Below, in pieces: positions 24,954 through 38,422 of a DNA stretch of 64,000 bases. A program made the translations under genes and the position numbers. Within the stretch, counting starts at the first letter, position 1; the number at the start of each line of letters is the position of its first letter. The stretch comes from Enoplosus armatus (lineage: Eukaryota; Chordata; Actinopteri; Centrarchiformes; Enoplosidae). The notes beneath the pieces were generated by a model that had not been told where the DNA came from, did not search any database, and saw only the letters and a program-made list of their open reading frames with translations. The stretch is from NCBI RefSeq assembly GCF_043641665.1, contig NC_092186.1:1164501-1228500 (forward strand), read 5' to 3'.

Positions 24954-25905
24954 AAGATAAATCTCAATGCTCCAACATACACTGATGTCTCAACATGACG
25001 AAGGCTTCGTCTCCAGAAATTAAAAATGTGAAATCTCTGCTCGTGTTTCATAAAGCATGAGCTCAGAGAGAAAAGATACGAGAACATTTGGAAACTGAAA
25101 ACAGTTTCTTATCTTATCAATAACGGTGACAAACCAAAACAATAACACCATGTGTTCTTGGTTCATCCTGCAGGTCCTGGATCTGGAGAGGGTCTTCAGT
25201 TATGATCAAAAGAAGGTTTGTAAGACCAGGTCCATAGGGACGTGGGTTTTTCTGCTGTTTTCTGATTAAAGACCTTCTCCTGTGGTCTGTGTGTTAACGA
25301 CCAATCAGGAGCTGTAAACACAGGTCACATGGACTGACGGGAAACTCATTCATTCATTCACAGTTTTGGTGACATCATGGCCGAGCCTCTGATTACACTG
25401 CTCAGTTATTAATTGGTTTATTTAGCAGGAAAGAATGAATGAGCCTCGATGTAAATGTGGTCGAGTTAGCTAGCAGGCTAACAGGCTAACAGTCTGTAGT
25501 GGTGACATGTTTCATCATCAGGAGGTGGGACGTTCTTACACCCACCGAGGTCATGAGGAGGAGTTAGTAGGTTAAACATACTAAAACAAGATGGTGGTTT
25601 TGGATGAGTTTTGAAAAAGTCAACACGAACCAATAAAATGTCTTCCTGTGCACCACAATCTTAAATTCTAAACTTTTTGTCTTTTTTCCACATTTTCACT
25701 TTCATTTTTTGGTATTTATTTGACGCCATCTTTGTGTTTACTTTCACATTTGGATCTTGGATCTTCTCTCTGCATCCTGAGCCTCCAGTGTTCCTCCAGT
25801 GTTCCTCCAGTGTTGTACATTCAGTCGATGGAGGAACAAACCTGTCCACTGCAATCCTTCCCGGCTCAATATGAACTCTGATTAGTATTGTAAATGCATG
25901 TATTC

Positions 25906-25929
25906 GTGTGTGTGTGTGTGTGTGTGTGT
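25906..25929. repeat. (GT)n microsatellite
   Basis: Twelve GT units. Confidence 0.93.
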
Positions 25930-26322
25930 TCAGGCCTGCAGCAGCGTGAACTGATCAAACTGTCACATGTTGTTGTCAGACTGTGAGCTGGTCTCAGACC
26001 TGCGACTACTGGCCGTCTCTGTGTTTCCCATGTTTGTGCAGAGCTGAGCCGCCGTGTCACATGGCAGTTGTTCAACGTAGCTCCAAAATCATTTCACAAC
26101 AGTCCAGCAGTCTTTTTTCTTCTTTCTTTTAGGATCCAGATGAACCCGCCTCGGGCTGATGTGTGACCTACATTAACACAGAAACCATGAGACCAGCATC
26201 AACCGATGGTTCACAATCGCTGTGAAAAATCTGACTGTAAACATTGAACGAGGGCCGGATTTGTATAAAATTTAACTTACAAATGAACAGGAGGGCTCCA
26301 GCATCAGCCACGCATGTTACAC

Positions 26323-26326
<4 letters not shown>

Positions 26327-26366
<40 letters not shown>
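26327..26366. repeat. (GT)n microsatellite, left member of an inverted GT/CA pair
   Basis: Twenty units; 115 bp further on lies (CA)26, its reverse complement. Confidence 0.96.
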
Positions 26367-26369
<3 letters not shown>

Positions 26370-26478
26370 CTTCCACTCTGATAAATCTTTGTCGACATGT
26401 CGGAGCTGCAGTCGAGTCTCCTCGCTGTCATCTGAGGCTTCACCAGCAGGAGGAGCTCTGTTCATAATGCTGCAGGGC

Positions 26479-26480
<2 letters not shown>

Positions 26481-26532
<52 letters not shown>
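26481..26532. repeat. (CA)n microsatellite, right member of an inverted pair
   Basis: Twenty-six CA units. Confidence 0.96.
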
Positions 26533-26536
<4 letters not shown>

Positions 26537-28549
26537 TAGATATCTTGTGGTTTGATGCTGAATTTTTGTCAGAAAATGTGAAACTTTTCTTTTTCCTTTA
26601 CTGAACATGTAACATCAAACAGAGATAAAATCAAAGCCTGATGTTGATATTAAAATATCTTTGTGTGATCAATAAGTGAACAATGAGTTAGACGTACAAC
26701 ATATTACGTGATTGTTAAATCATGAATAAAATATCAAAGGTGAAAGCTCTTAGAAACAACCATAATATCTCCTTAAAGTAACCCGAGAGCAGATTAAAAC
26801 CATAGAAATAAATAAGACCAAACTAAAATGATCATTTGAATTTACAAACACAAAACAGAGTAAAAGTAAATAAAAATAAATCATTTTTCTGAAATCAAGT
26901 TTTTCTTCTGGTGCCTTCTTCTTCTTTTTCTAGAGACATTTCTTCTTGAGACAGATTCATTTCTGTATTATAAACAGTTTATTTTCACTGATTCCAAAAG
27001 AAGACTTCATCATCAGGAGCCGGCAGTTCATTTATTAGTTTATTAGTTTATTAGTAGTTTATTCTGACCTCGCCTGCTCCTGATGATGGCTTCAGAGTCT
27101 TTAAAGATGGTTTCTCTTTGCTCTTGTTTTCAGGACTTTAGACAGAACTGACTTGATGACATGTAGATTTCTGCAGCGATGGAACTTTATAAACCCTGTG
27201 AAGTAAATACAAAAAACTTTGACAGAGGTTTTAATTTAAAAAAGACAAAATGAGGAAGTGAGTTTAAAGGTTAAATGATGATCTCCATCAGCGTGAACAA
27301 CAAAGAGAGTCCCTCCTCAGCTCGGGGTCATGACGCTGCTTCTGATGAACAGTCCACCACTAATTGATTAAATTAACAACCACATTAACATAATCAAGTG
27401 TTTTTATATTCTCCTCTGTGGGCGAGCTAGGCCCAGAGCTAATCCCCTCCTTCTCTCTCTCTTTCTGTATACCATCCATCCATCCATCCATCCTCTCTGT
27501 CCGTCAGTCAGGCCGTCCGCCCTGTCGGTCTCCATCAGTCTCCTTGGCGACGGGATGCTGGTGGTAACCCGCGGTGATGGGAGGCCACTCTAATATGTAA
27601 AGCAGGCCGTCTGGACGCGGGCCGAGCTGTCAGGCGTCCCGGCTGCCTGTAGCTGCGAGGGAGGCCGCCGCTCGGGTCAGCCCAAATCTATGCTAATTTG
27701 ACATTTCCAAACTAATTTGCATATGTACACATCAAAGTTTTTTTTCTTCCTGTAATCTCCCTTTTTTAACCTCCTTCCTTCTGCTGCTGGAAACATTTTA
27801 AAGACGTTCACACACGTGTAAACACAACGCAACAAATGTGAATGAAAACTCACATTTATGAGAAATTCACCGTCACATCACCTGCTGTTTGACTGGAGCA
27901 CAAAGTCTAAAATCTGCACTTTTACGTCATCTTAAACAAACTGAAGCTGTTGGTTTGTAGCTGGATCTGAAAAATAACGTGACGATGTTCTATTAGATGA
28001 ATAATTCACTGTTGGACGTCTCTTTTAAAACATATTATTGTGTTATATATTAGTAAAAATCTGTAGAAAACCAGGTTGAAACTGTCTGCGATGTTGTTGG
28101 TGTTTTATATATTTAACATTAAATCACACAGAATGTTTCATAACACTTTTATTTTGTAGGTGCCATAGTTTCAGATAATTTCCTTTGAATGTTTCTGGAA
28201 AGAACTGTGTGGTTTTGCGCCAGATAAAGACAAAATGGTACAGTTTTAATGAATTAATTCCGATCAAAAATATACGTACAGGATATGGAAAATATATTTA
28301 CTTGGGTTTAAAAAGAGACATTAAACTAAACTAAAGTTTTATTCATTCACTGCTGCTCGTGTCTCTCTGTTTCTGTAGAGGAACACGGATGTTCAGACAA
28401 ATGATCCTGAATGAAGATGAGAAAATTAAAGACACCTAAATTTACATAGTTTAACATTATGTATTACCTGTCGTCTCCATGACAACTGAGCAAACTCCTT
28501 CCTCTGATGAAGACCGGTTGTAACCTCCAGAAAAAGTGAGTAAGAACTT

Positions 28550-28551
<2 letters not shown>

Positions 28552-28608
<57 letters not shown>
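28552..28608. repeat. (GT)n microsatellite, left member of an inverted GT/CA pair
   Basis: About 28 units; partner (CA)n starts 138 bp downstream. Confidence 0.96.
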
Positions 28609-28609
<1 letters not shown>

Positions 28610-28743
28610 CCAGGTCACGATGTTGGATGTGATGGAGGGTCACCTGATGGTTTAAAATCCACCACACACACATTCACATTTCAGAAACACCAACATCAGA
28701 GAAACAGAAAAGCTGAGAGTTTCCCCACAAACACACACATTTA

Positions 28744-28745
<2 letters not shown>

Positions 28746-28792
<47 letters not shown>
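28746..28792. repeat. (CA)n microsatellite, right member of an inverted pair
   Basis: About 23 units. Confidence 0.96.
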
Positions 28793-28793
<1 letters not shown>

Positions 28794-28885
28794 CTGTTGG
28801 GCTCTGACAGCCGTCTGGTCACGTCAGCACTAACATCTCCTCCTACCCAGAAGGCCTTGCAGCTGGGGGGGGGGCAGCCTCTCAC

Positions 28886-28990
28886 AGGTGGGGAGAGTCA
28901 GACACAAGTACTGCACTTAAGTACAATTTTGATGTATTTGTACTTTACTTGAGTATTTCCACTTTATACTACTTTCTACTTGTCCTGCAC
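28886..28990. mobile_element. Partial copy of the same hAT-type MITE, opposite end
   Basis: TACTGCACTTAAGTACAATT and TTTGTACTTTACTTGAGTAT match the right half of the 38423-38675 element. Truncated near 28990. Confidence 0.55.
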
Positions 28991-29870
28991 TTCCTTCATC
29001 TGACAGCTTTGCTTCATTATTGATGAGCCTGATTAGTTCACATCAAGTCAAAACTCAGATTAAAGAAATATCATCTTGTGGGACCTTTGTAGTATTGCTT
29101 GTACTATCAGAGTTATACTGTAGTCAGCCTTTAACATGTAACACTCCTCATGTCTGAGTTAGTTTTAGGTTCTCAAACACACATATTTTCTCTTATTAAC
29201 TCAAATATTAAAAGAGTAAATACACGTTTCTGTGATTTATCTCAAAAGCTGTAATATGTGCTGACTGATTTCATTGTGATGCTTCTCTTCACATTTGAAT
29301 ATGACCTGAAAACATCCTGATAATGTTTCCTTTAACCTCTGCTGTGATGTGGTGCGCTACAGTGGACAGCGCTGCATAATGAGAGTGTGGTAAACAGTCG
29401 GGGGTTTGGTTTAATCCTGCGTGCTCATGTTCGACCTCGGCGAGCGCCGCGGCTCCGATTAGAAACATGATCACGGCTCCGTCGTCGCGTCTGTTTGACA
29501 TTCAGAGGTTTATTCAGCTGCACGACGCCTCGGGGCGACCGCCACACCACGCTCGCTACGTTAGCATTCATTAAGTTCAGCACGGTGTGGACACACAATA
29601 CCAAACCTCACTCTGTAATCTGTTGTTTCTGAGGAACCGTCAGGGTTCAGCAGCTACAGGTGCAGTTTTCTCTTGACTCATTTTATAATCAGGGTCTATT
29701 TCCACCTGCTCAGTTAAAGAGGCCCAGGACAGCTGATGAATCGGCAGAATGATCGATGACATCTGGCCGTTGGATGGTCCGATGGATTTTCAGCAGGTCG
29801 GCTGTCACTTTATGGCGAGCTTCTCGACCGCTGGACGAGACGGTTTCTTCCATCAGTCTCTCTGAAACAG

Positions 29871-29914
29871 AATCAGAATCACAAACACTTTATTGATCCC
29901 CGGGGGGGGGGGGG
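29871..29914. repeat. Dispersed repeat end, second copy, with G-run
   Basis: Same family as 51328-51372. Here the CCCCGGGG motif continues into a run of about 14 G. Confidence 0.5.
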
Positions 29915-30666
29915 GACTGAGACATGTCCCTGAAGTCTTCTGTCCACTCTGAGATAAATTAGCACACCTTGTTGTTTTAGCGTAAAAGGAGGAAGTAAAG
30001 CAGAAAGACCTGGAGCTCCTGTGAGCTCTGGATTCGTCACATGAACACGGCCATGGTCGGTGTGCACATGGTTAGCTACAGTAATGTCTGTAAACAACCC
30101 CGATTGATTAAAGTGAGGTAAAGATGTGTGTAGCTGAATACTAACAAATCAATCTTTGCTCTTTGTTGTTAAAATAAGGCACTTAGTCATCAGCAGTGTT
30201 GGATACTAATTCATAAAAGAATATGGAGCAGTTATTGTTTTTCATTAGAAAATGACGCTGATGAAACAGAAGCTACAGAGCAGTTGTGTTGTGTCAGTTC
30301 AGTTTTCACTCCGGTTTGATCTCGGTGGGTCTTTAGTGTTGAATTGATGAACTTACCATGTGATGAAAATATGAAAATATGAAATGTAAATCATCTTGTT
30401 TTTTCAACCCCATAAACTGAAATAAAAGAAGCAGATTTTGTACCCATATCTTGGTAACTTGTAGGAGGTGATTTATATTTATCTTTCTGTATTTCTTCAC
30501 ATTTACTTCTGTTATAAATGGTCTAAATAATGTTTCCTCTCTAACATGAAGCCACACTGGTGATTTAACAGGAACAGAGTCACTGGGGATGTAAATGTGA
30601 CGCTGCGCAGCTGCTGTGTTTTACCGGCCAAACTGTCATCGTGAGATGTTTTCACACCTTAAAGAT

Positions 30667-30667
<1 letters not shown>

Positions 30668-30697
<30 letters not shown>
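30668..30697. repeat. (CA)n microsatellite
   Basis: About 15 units; another (CA)13 lies at 30971-30996. Confidence 0.93.
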
Positions 30698-30699
<2 letters not shown>

Positions 30700-30965
30700 C
30701 TGGCACAGTGCTGCTGTTAGCGGCTGCAGAGTGTCGGGGGAGAGGCGGTGGACGGACGGGTCACCCAGCGCGGTTGGCAGCTCGGCTCCGGCCTTGGCTC
30801 GGCTCGCCGTCTGCATGCACTCGTGGTGTTGGCAGGTCACACTCAAACCACCACCACCCCCCCACACCCCCCACCTCTCCTGGCTGCAGATTACACACCT
30901 ACATGCTGGATGGGAGGTGAGGGGTGGAGGGGTTGATGGGGGAGGGGAAGCCCCAACTCCCCCAA

Positions 30966-30996
<31 letters not shown>

Positions 30997-31301
30997 TTCC
31001 TGATGTCAGCTGGCTGTGAAAGGCGGAGGCTGACCGCTCGCTGTGATTAAGCACCAACTGGGCTCCGGCCAGCGGACTGGAGCCTCGCCATGCTGCCCCG
31101 TCCTGCTCCTCCACCAGCCAACATCCTCCTCCTTCATCTCCTCCTCCTCCTCCTCTCTGAGGACATGTCCACACTCAGCTGGCTGAATCTGAAAACTCAT
31201 CTTTTTTTCTATTTGGACCCTGCGTGCACACCAAGTGTTTCACAGCCAAGAACAGAGGTTTGGACGGAGCTGATGGTCACATGGTTCACAGACAAACAGT
31301 C

Positions 31302-31400
31302 AGAGAGAGAGAAGAAGAAGAAGTGACGAGTCTGAAAGAGAGAGAGAAGAAGAAGTGATGAGTCTGAAAGAGAGAGAGAAGAAGAAGTGATGAGTCTGAA
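31302..31400. repeat. Tandem repeat, 32-bp purine-rich unit
   Basis: GTGAYGAGTCTGAA followed by AGAGAGAGAGAAGAAGAA occurs two full times and then a partial third. Confidence 0.9.
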
Positions 31401-31556
31401 CTGGACGTCATTTATCAAACAGGCAGCAGGTTTTCTAAAAAATGATGAAAGTGTTGTGAGCGGAGGCTTCGCTCATGATGCTCATTTAAAGAGTTCAAGC
31501 AAAACTTTGCAGCTGCTGACAAACTGACTTGAACAGACAGATGAAGCCAGCAGTGT

Positions 31557-31558
<2 letters not shown>

Positions 31559-31617
<59 letters not shown>
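31559..31617. repeat. (GT)n microsatellite
   Basis: About 29 units, 130 bp before the (AAC)n tract. Confidence 0.96.
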
Positions 31618-31618
<1 letters not shown>

Positions 31619-31748
31619 GCATCAGAGACTTCCTGTTTGAGAATGAATCTCTTTGAGTCAGACTTCTGTCGTCCTCTGATGAAAGTCGATGTTTGTCCCC
31701 GTCGACCAGCTCGTCTCTCATCAGACTCCTGCAGCAGCTGCTCCCTTC

Positions 31749-31940
31749 CAACAACAACAACAACAACAACAACAACAAGACAACAACAACACAACTACAA
31801 CAACAATGCAACAACAAGACAACAACAAGACAACAACAACACAACTACAACAACAACTACAACAACAACGCAACAACAACAACACAACTACAACGCAACA
31901 ACAACACAACAAGACAACAACAACAACAACAACAACAACC
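31749..31940. repeat. (AAC)n microsatellite, interrupted
   Basis: About 190 bp of ACAACA repeats with occasional G or T changes (AAGACAACAAC, ACAACTACAAC). It reads as poly-Asn, poly-Gln or poly-Thr in the three forward frames, which are not genes. Confidence 0.95.
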
Positions 31941-32364
31941 CTAAACTTTGCTTAAAATAAGTAATTAATGAAGTTTAGTGGACCTCCGCTGCCATGTTTC
32001 AGTAACAACCCCTGGGTTAGAGAGCGGTTTCATTGATCCACCACGACCTCCTGACGTCTCCTGATTTCCTGCTTTGCTCCCGTCACCAGTCCTACGACCA
32101 CTAGAGGGCGCTGTCACCGGAATGTAAACATTTTCTCGTCTCTAATCAAACCAGAATTAGAAATCTGATCGAGCATCAGTTGAGGCTCAGAGCGTCCCTC
32201 TGCCAACCAGCGTCATTGATCTGATATTCAATCAATATAGGATCAATCAAAACGCATCAGCTCAGATCAGAGGTGAACCTCGCTGACTTGTTTAATAACT
32301 GAGAGAGCGAGAAAGATGGCGTCTTGTTCAAAGCAGAAACACGATGGACTGAAGCTCCAGAGAT

Positions 32365-32369
<5 letters not shown>

Positions 32370-32436
<67 letters not shown>

Positions 32437-32462
32437 AACACACACACACACACACACAGAGA

Positions 32463-32533
<71 letters not shown>

Positions 32534-32574
32534 CACACACACACACACAGAACACACACACACACACACACACA
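32370..32574. repeat. (CA)n microsatellite broken by AGA at intervals
   Basis: About 205 bp of CA units interrupted by AGAGA or AGAA at semi-regular 25-45 bp spacing. Confidence 0.96.
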
Positions 32575-33440
32575 GCAGGACTGGACTCTGACTGATGATG
32601 CATGAAGTCCGGACTGCAGCCAACTCCTCTCCAGCCTTGGCGGCTAATTTAAAGCTACTGCTCGCCTGCTGCTTCACTGAGCGTGCTCCGTGGGACACAC
32701 GCTATCCAGCCGCCGCTCCGCTTCGCCCAGCCCGTAGCCTCCAGTCCATCCAACCATCCATCCATCCATCATCCAGCCGTCCAGGCCGGGTTAGCCTGAG
32801 CACACGTCGCCTACAACACGCACCATGGCGCGGTTTCAGCAGGACCCCCGGGGACGGATGGAGAGCACGGAGATGTCACGTCAGAAGGAGTTTGTGGTTA
32901 AGTGTTGCTGATATAGACGTGGGATGGATGAATGAATCATTCTGAGGAGGTGACACAAGGTGAAGGTCTGCAGGAGCCAGTTTTTAAACTTTCACTGCGG
33001 ATCATTTTCCAAATCGTCCATCAGTTTTTAATTGATGGACTAGCAGCCGTTGGTTTCACTTCTGATTTCTATGTAAACTAAGCGGCAGAGATGTGAACTT
33101 GCTACAGAGATGAACTGATGTTGAATATCACCAGGCCGGATTAACCTGTTGGGGGGCCACAGGGCGAAACCTTGATGTTGGGCTCCTATTGACATGTCTG
33201 ATCCATCCCTGACAATCCTCTGCATTAGTCCAGACATCCAGCGTTCATTGAATCCAAGAGGGACGTCTGATCATGTGGCTGGTGGTGATAACCTGTCCAC
33301 CTCCGTGAGGAAAGCATTTGCTCTGGTACAAGTCTTTCTTAGATGTCATCAAGGAATGAAGATGAGTTGCTCAGTGTCCCAATTTGGAGTTCATGCACTT
33401 TTATTCTTTGTATTGATTTTTAGATGTGTAGCAAATTGCA

Positions 33441-33489
33441 GTATATTTACACTCCATTTTGTAAAATACAAAATGGAGTGTAAATACAC
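33441..33489. repeat. Near-perfect 23-bp palindrome with 3-nt loop
   Basis: Arm 33441-33463 (core ATTTACACTCCATTTTGTA) and arm 33467-33489 are reverse complements with a single mismatch, separated by AAA. No other part of the surroundings is inverted, so this is a local hairpin and not the end of a large inverted repeat. Confidence 0.9.
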
Positions 33490-35378
33490 AGAGGTTTGGT
33501 GGTGGTTGAGTGTGAGTAAGTTCATGAAATTTGAAAGATGTGGTCAAGGAAATGCATTTTGTGTCAGAGAAATGACAAGTGATCCACAGTTTAGTCTCTA
33601 GACTAAAATATATAATCGGGTCAGATAGCTGAATTAGAAGCAGAGTCACATTATTCTTGATTCTTGAACTTGACTTGAGACTGATGAACAACAACCTGTC
33701 TGCTGCAAAAAAAACCTCATTGTCCTTTTCACAGAGTCTGTCCTTGTTTGTTGTCTGTCTTCTAAGTTTGATTTTCTGATGACATTTCCACAGCTGACTT
33801 GCAAGTTCATATTTCGGAGTGTCCTTGAATGCACCAACAGGAAGAGCTTTCAAGACAAACCCAGCTGGCACCTCCTTCTCTACCTGGAAATGAAGGTGAC
33901 TGTGATGAATAATCTGCAGGAAGTTTCAGTGGCTGCTTTATGGATCATTTGGACAAAACTAAGAGGAAGTAAGTTTGAACATTTTTAGATACTTTAATTA
34001 CTGACAAAACACTACATGCTGCTCACATCATACACAGTGGCCTTCTGACTTTACTGCAATCTGTGTATAATCATCTCAGCAGAAGCAGCTCTCCTCTCCA
34101 AACTGATCATTTACAGCTCAGGTCTGCAATAAATAACCATGTTTTCTACTTATTGTTCTGTTTGATTTCTCTATCCAGCTTTTATTCTCATTTTCCAACG
34201 TACAGAAAACCAAAGTGAACGCTGAACTTCACTTAAAATCACTTTGACATTTGTGGCAAAAAATAAGCAAAACAACCAATAAAATCATTAAAAACGTGAA
34301 GACGGCAGCGAGCAGTGAACCAGAATCCAGGCCTCAAAGCAGTGAGCGCACTGTGTCCTCCTGTTAGCTTCTCTGGCTCTCAGCAGGTTATGCTACAAAC
34401 TTTGCTTTGGAGGATCAGTTTATTGTACTTTTAATCTGGTAATAATCTCTGAGCCATCACTGTAACTGCAGTCCTGTCCAGCGATGATCGTGCAGCAGGA
34501 GCCCTTCAGGTCTGCAGACATCTTAGATTCAGAGTTTTGGCGTCTCAGCGGGTCTCAGCAGGTCTCTCAGGCCTTCAGCTACAGGACGCTATCACAACCC
34601 AAAAACACTTAAATATCATGTATATGTTTGGTTGTGTGCCCAGGTTATCCTGCCATGTGTCTTCTGCGTATGTTTGTGATACTGAAAGCAGACTGCCAAG
34701 GGCCCCTGGAGGCCCCTGAAGGCTCCTGTTAGCTCGCTGTGTCTCGCTAATGGCCCCCCGTTCACATATTAATCCGATCCATGGACCCCATCACCATTTA
34801 TAGGCTGATGAAAGTGTGTGTGTGTGTGTGTGTGGATGAAGTGAAGGAAAGGTCAGAGGTCATCGCTCAGTATCAGAGGAAGAGGAGGAGAGGCCGGCTG
34901 TCCTCGCGGCATGAACGCACCGTCGAGCCGCTTCCTCATTTCATGTGGAAAAACCAACTAATTACGTGGAAATATGATAATGTATAACGCTGGGGGAGCC
35001 GCCCGCCCAGCCCCACTCATTACCCAGACTCCCCTGCTCCTCAGCCCCCCCCCCCCCCGTCCTGGTATTTCTCCCAGGGAGTCTCGCCCTTTCACGACTG
35101 GAGAAACATTAGCGGCCAGTCCGGCTTGTTTTGCATCAAAACGACGCCTCATTTGCATAATCTGAGGATGAGCTCCTCCCTCCTCATCGCTGCCAGGGAA
35201 GGTCAGACCCCCAAACCCCCACCCGTCTTCCTCAGGAGGTGATACCCCTCCCACTCCCCCACCATCTCCTGCCCCCCCCCCCCCCCCCTTTCTTCCCTCT
35301 CTTCATCTTCTCGTCCATCCAGTCGTCTAATTCTTCCTTCAGTCCGGCCTCACCTGATACTGCCGGCCAGGCTTCAGG

Positions 35379-35380
<2 letters not shown>

Positions 35381-35409
<29 letters not shown>
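35381..35409. repeat. (GT)n microsatellite
   Basis: About 14 units. Confidence 0.93.
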
Positions 35410-35412
<3 letters not shown>

Positions 35413-38400
35413 CCATTTCCCCTTGTTGACCCCACCCGCCGCCTGACATCACTCCATCTTCTCCTGGGGGAGGAAGAGGAGGAGGGTGTCAGTCAGTCTG
35501 TGATTCTGACATATTAAAGCTGACAGGTTCCCAGTGTGACTGTGAACCTCCACTGGTCCCCAGTCCGACTCTTTAATGGGACTAATGGGCCTGAGAGAAG
35601 ATCAAGCTCAGCTGCAACAGACACAGAGACACCGAGACTGTCGGTGTGTTTACTCGTCTCATCCTGAGACTGTAACCGTCTGCCTCGTGGTCCAGCAGTG
35701 GGCGCTCTCAAACATCAGCTTGACCTATCGATAAGCCAATCAATAACATGGACACTAGCGAGCAACACCGAAGTATTTTGTGTTCTACAGACAACAAGAA
35801 ATGATGCAACACATGTGCTGAACGTCAGTGCAAGTTAACGAGAAACGTTTTTATCTAAAAATTAAACTCTTGAAGGTCGAACATCGTTTTGAAACATTTT
35901 CTCAAATGAGGATTTGCTGCTTTTCTTTGTCCCATGAGACGGTAAATTGAACATCTTTGAGTTTTGGACATCTGAAGACGTCACCGGCAGTTTTTATTAC
36001 TTTACTGATATTTTATAGACAAAATGATTCATTATCATTTAATTAAAAAAAATACAGTATTTGGCAGATTAATCAAATCATTTAAAATGATTGAAGCTGC
36101 AGCCCACATGTCTTTATTCTTCCACTTTTGTGCATTTATTGGTTCTGTTTTTGTTTGTAGCATTTCGGTGATGACCTGAAGGGTTACGTGTCACACGATC
36201 AGGACTGGCTGGGTGTGAAGACATCTGCTCATTTGTCTTCTACGTTGCTGTTTCTCTACAGACAGGAAGGAGACAATGATGTGAATGTTGTTGTTGTACA
36301 TACGGACCACACAGACCGAGCAGGCGGTAATGACGGAGGAATATTCAGCGTTTCACTGTGAGTCTCTTAATAAAGACGTCCTCCTTTCGCAGCCTCTCGC
36401 CGTGGGAGGGGGGACGCCGCCCGTGGACTCGGCTCTGGCTCTTCGTGGGCCGGTGCCACCGAGCTGAATGGGTGCCACGAGGCTGGCAGCGGCCCGCCGC
36501 TCTGATTCTCCTGCCAACACGGCGCCGGTGGAGAGGCTTCAGAGGACGGCTCCAAACCCGAGCGGCTTTAATCTCTCACTTTATTTGTGGCTGTAAAGAG
36601 GCTCTGCAGAAACCCTCAGCTTCCACTGGAAGGGTGTCGGCTTACCTGATAATTACTGAACTCCAGAAAACGGTCTTTCAAAGATTCTCACTTTCTCGGC
36701 CAACAGATCTGTTAGAAGGCGTCGGCCGCCAACAGAGGGAAGGCTCGCAGTCCTGTTTCCTCCAACACAGCTCCACCTCTGCAGATTCAACACCCAGAGA
36801 GTCCACGAGGACAAAATGTTCTCCAAGTTCATGGCCAACAAAGGAACTCAGTCGAAAAGAGGATGCTTCTTCTTCTCGTTTTTCTGCCTCCACTCGTCAG
36901 TACAGACTGTTCCAGGATTTAATTATGGGTCAGTGAGGAAGAGAAATTAATTTCAGGCGGTGGAGGAGTCACGGCGTCAGGCTGACAGGGGCCCCGGGGC
37001 CGAGGAGGTGGGCACGGGGCCAAACTCCATGGCAAAGTCTAAAGTCACCACGCAAAGGGTAGCAGTCAGAAGTGATCAGAGAACGCCGGACAGTCGACTG
37101 GAAGTCAGTCGGAGCTGCAGCGACGTTTCTGGCAGCGAAGCCTCCGAATGGACTTAAATCCAGAGTGACAGACACGCCTCAACTTCAGCACAACTTTCTT
37201 CATCTGACCTCCCGCTGCCGAGGTCACCACACGGACAGTTTTATTGCTTCCTTTTTGTCATTGTAATGATTTGTAATACTCGTCAAAACCGTTCCCATGA
37301 CGCTGTTGTTCAGTCCTGTTTGTGTGTGACTGTAGAGGAATTAACAGAAAAAAAAGCGTTTGTTTCTTCTGGACGATGATTTCTGCTTCCAAAGACTCAC
37401 AACATGTAAAAGGGAGCTTTCGACAGAACGTACAATAAATATGAATATAAATATATTTAGAGCCAAAAGCACATACATGAATCAAAACCCAAATATGAGA
37501 CGTTAGACAGAAACATAAAGTCAGTAACTAATAATAATAATAATGATGATAATAATAATCACTGTGATCTCAATTTAAAATAAATTCAGAAATTCAAATT
37601 CTCCAATATTCCTTTTCCTTCCACAGAGCAGCCAGACTGGACGCTAATGGCTGGCAATATTTTAATGAAATAATTTTAATAATAATAAACTGAAATTTCA
37701 TTTTCCACTTATATAATATATAGATATACAACACAATTAACAATCTAACATGGTTTACTGTAGAGATTCCCTTTGAAATAAATGTGTGATTTTGGGCTGT
37801 GTTAATAATGAATAAGGAATAAGACATATTGAATAAAGTGTGTTGCAATAGTCGAGGAGGAGGAGATAAAAACATGGATGCTGTGAACGACCTGATGTTG
37901 GTGAAATGTCTCAGTTACAGTAACTTTAGTCACCTGAGCGTCACCTCCACAGGTTACTGCCTCTCCTTCAACATGGTTCCATGAAGCACCTCAACTGCAG
38001 GAGAGAGTGTTAATGCTGCTGAAGGGCCAGAAGGATGTCCAACAGAAGGTTTGGACATAATACAGGATACACTGACGGTACCAGGCTTTATCGGGACATA
38101 TTATCCAAAATAAGAGGGGGCCCAGAGGAGACCCGAGGGGGACCCCACAAAAGAGATGAGAAGATTTATGCATTTTCAAAGCAGTGTTGAAAACAGTGAA
38201 GTGGAACAGATGTAATAATCTGGATCACTGCCGGCTGGAGGAGCAGAGGGTTCATTTTAATTGATTTCTTCACTCAGTTCAGAGATGTGACTGACGGCAA
38301 CAGGAAAAAAGACAACAAACGCTTCAGCACATTCCTGATTGGCCGCTGCGTTGACCTGACGAAGAGTGACAGCTCTCTGACCTCGTCCAATCAGCGGAGA

Positions 38401-38422
38401 GAGAGACAGATTTTTATCTCTC

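Larger units (their letters stand above)
24954..28551. other. Intergenic, AT-rich, no gene recognised
   Basis: Contains the inverted GT/CA pair near 26.4 kb and CATCCATCCATCCATCC near 27.48 kb. 27550-27740 is repeat-free, with CTATGCTAATTTGACATTTC and CTAATTTGCATATG (octamer-like ATTTGCAT), and is a possible regulatory block. Confidence 0.3.
32600..38400. other. Intergenic, no gene recognised
   Basis: Holds the palindrome at 33441-33489, C-runs at about 35047-35060 and 35272-35288, a (GT)n tract and an (AAT)n-like stretch near 37.53 kb. The longest ORF (36358-36936, + strand, 192 codons) is Arg/Ser-rich with no recognisable domain and shadow ORFs in other frames. Confidence 0.3.

Noticed and set aside
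23727..25087. Very long ORFs on both strands (up to 423 codons)
   Set aside because: They are translations of the 10/11-bp minisatellite. All forward frames are open at once and the frames interchange with unit length, so there is no single coding frame.
31529..31960. Poly-Asn/Gln/Thr proteins
   Set aside because: Three overlapping frames over one (AAC)n microsatellite.
32257..32698. Cys/Val and Thr/His repeat proteins
   Set aside because: Translations of (GT)n/(CA)n tracts. The same applies to similar ORFs near 3.3, 26.4, 28.6 and 57.7 kb.
33194..33871. Protein-coding ORFs of 135 and 156 codons around the palindrome
   Set aside because: The two ORFs mirror each other on opposite strands over the hairpin and resemble no protein I know.
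36358..36936. 192-codon + strand ORF
   Set aside because: No recognisable domain, low-complexity Ser/Arg composition, and competing ORFs in other frames and on the opposite strand. No splice context that defines an exon.
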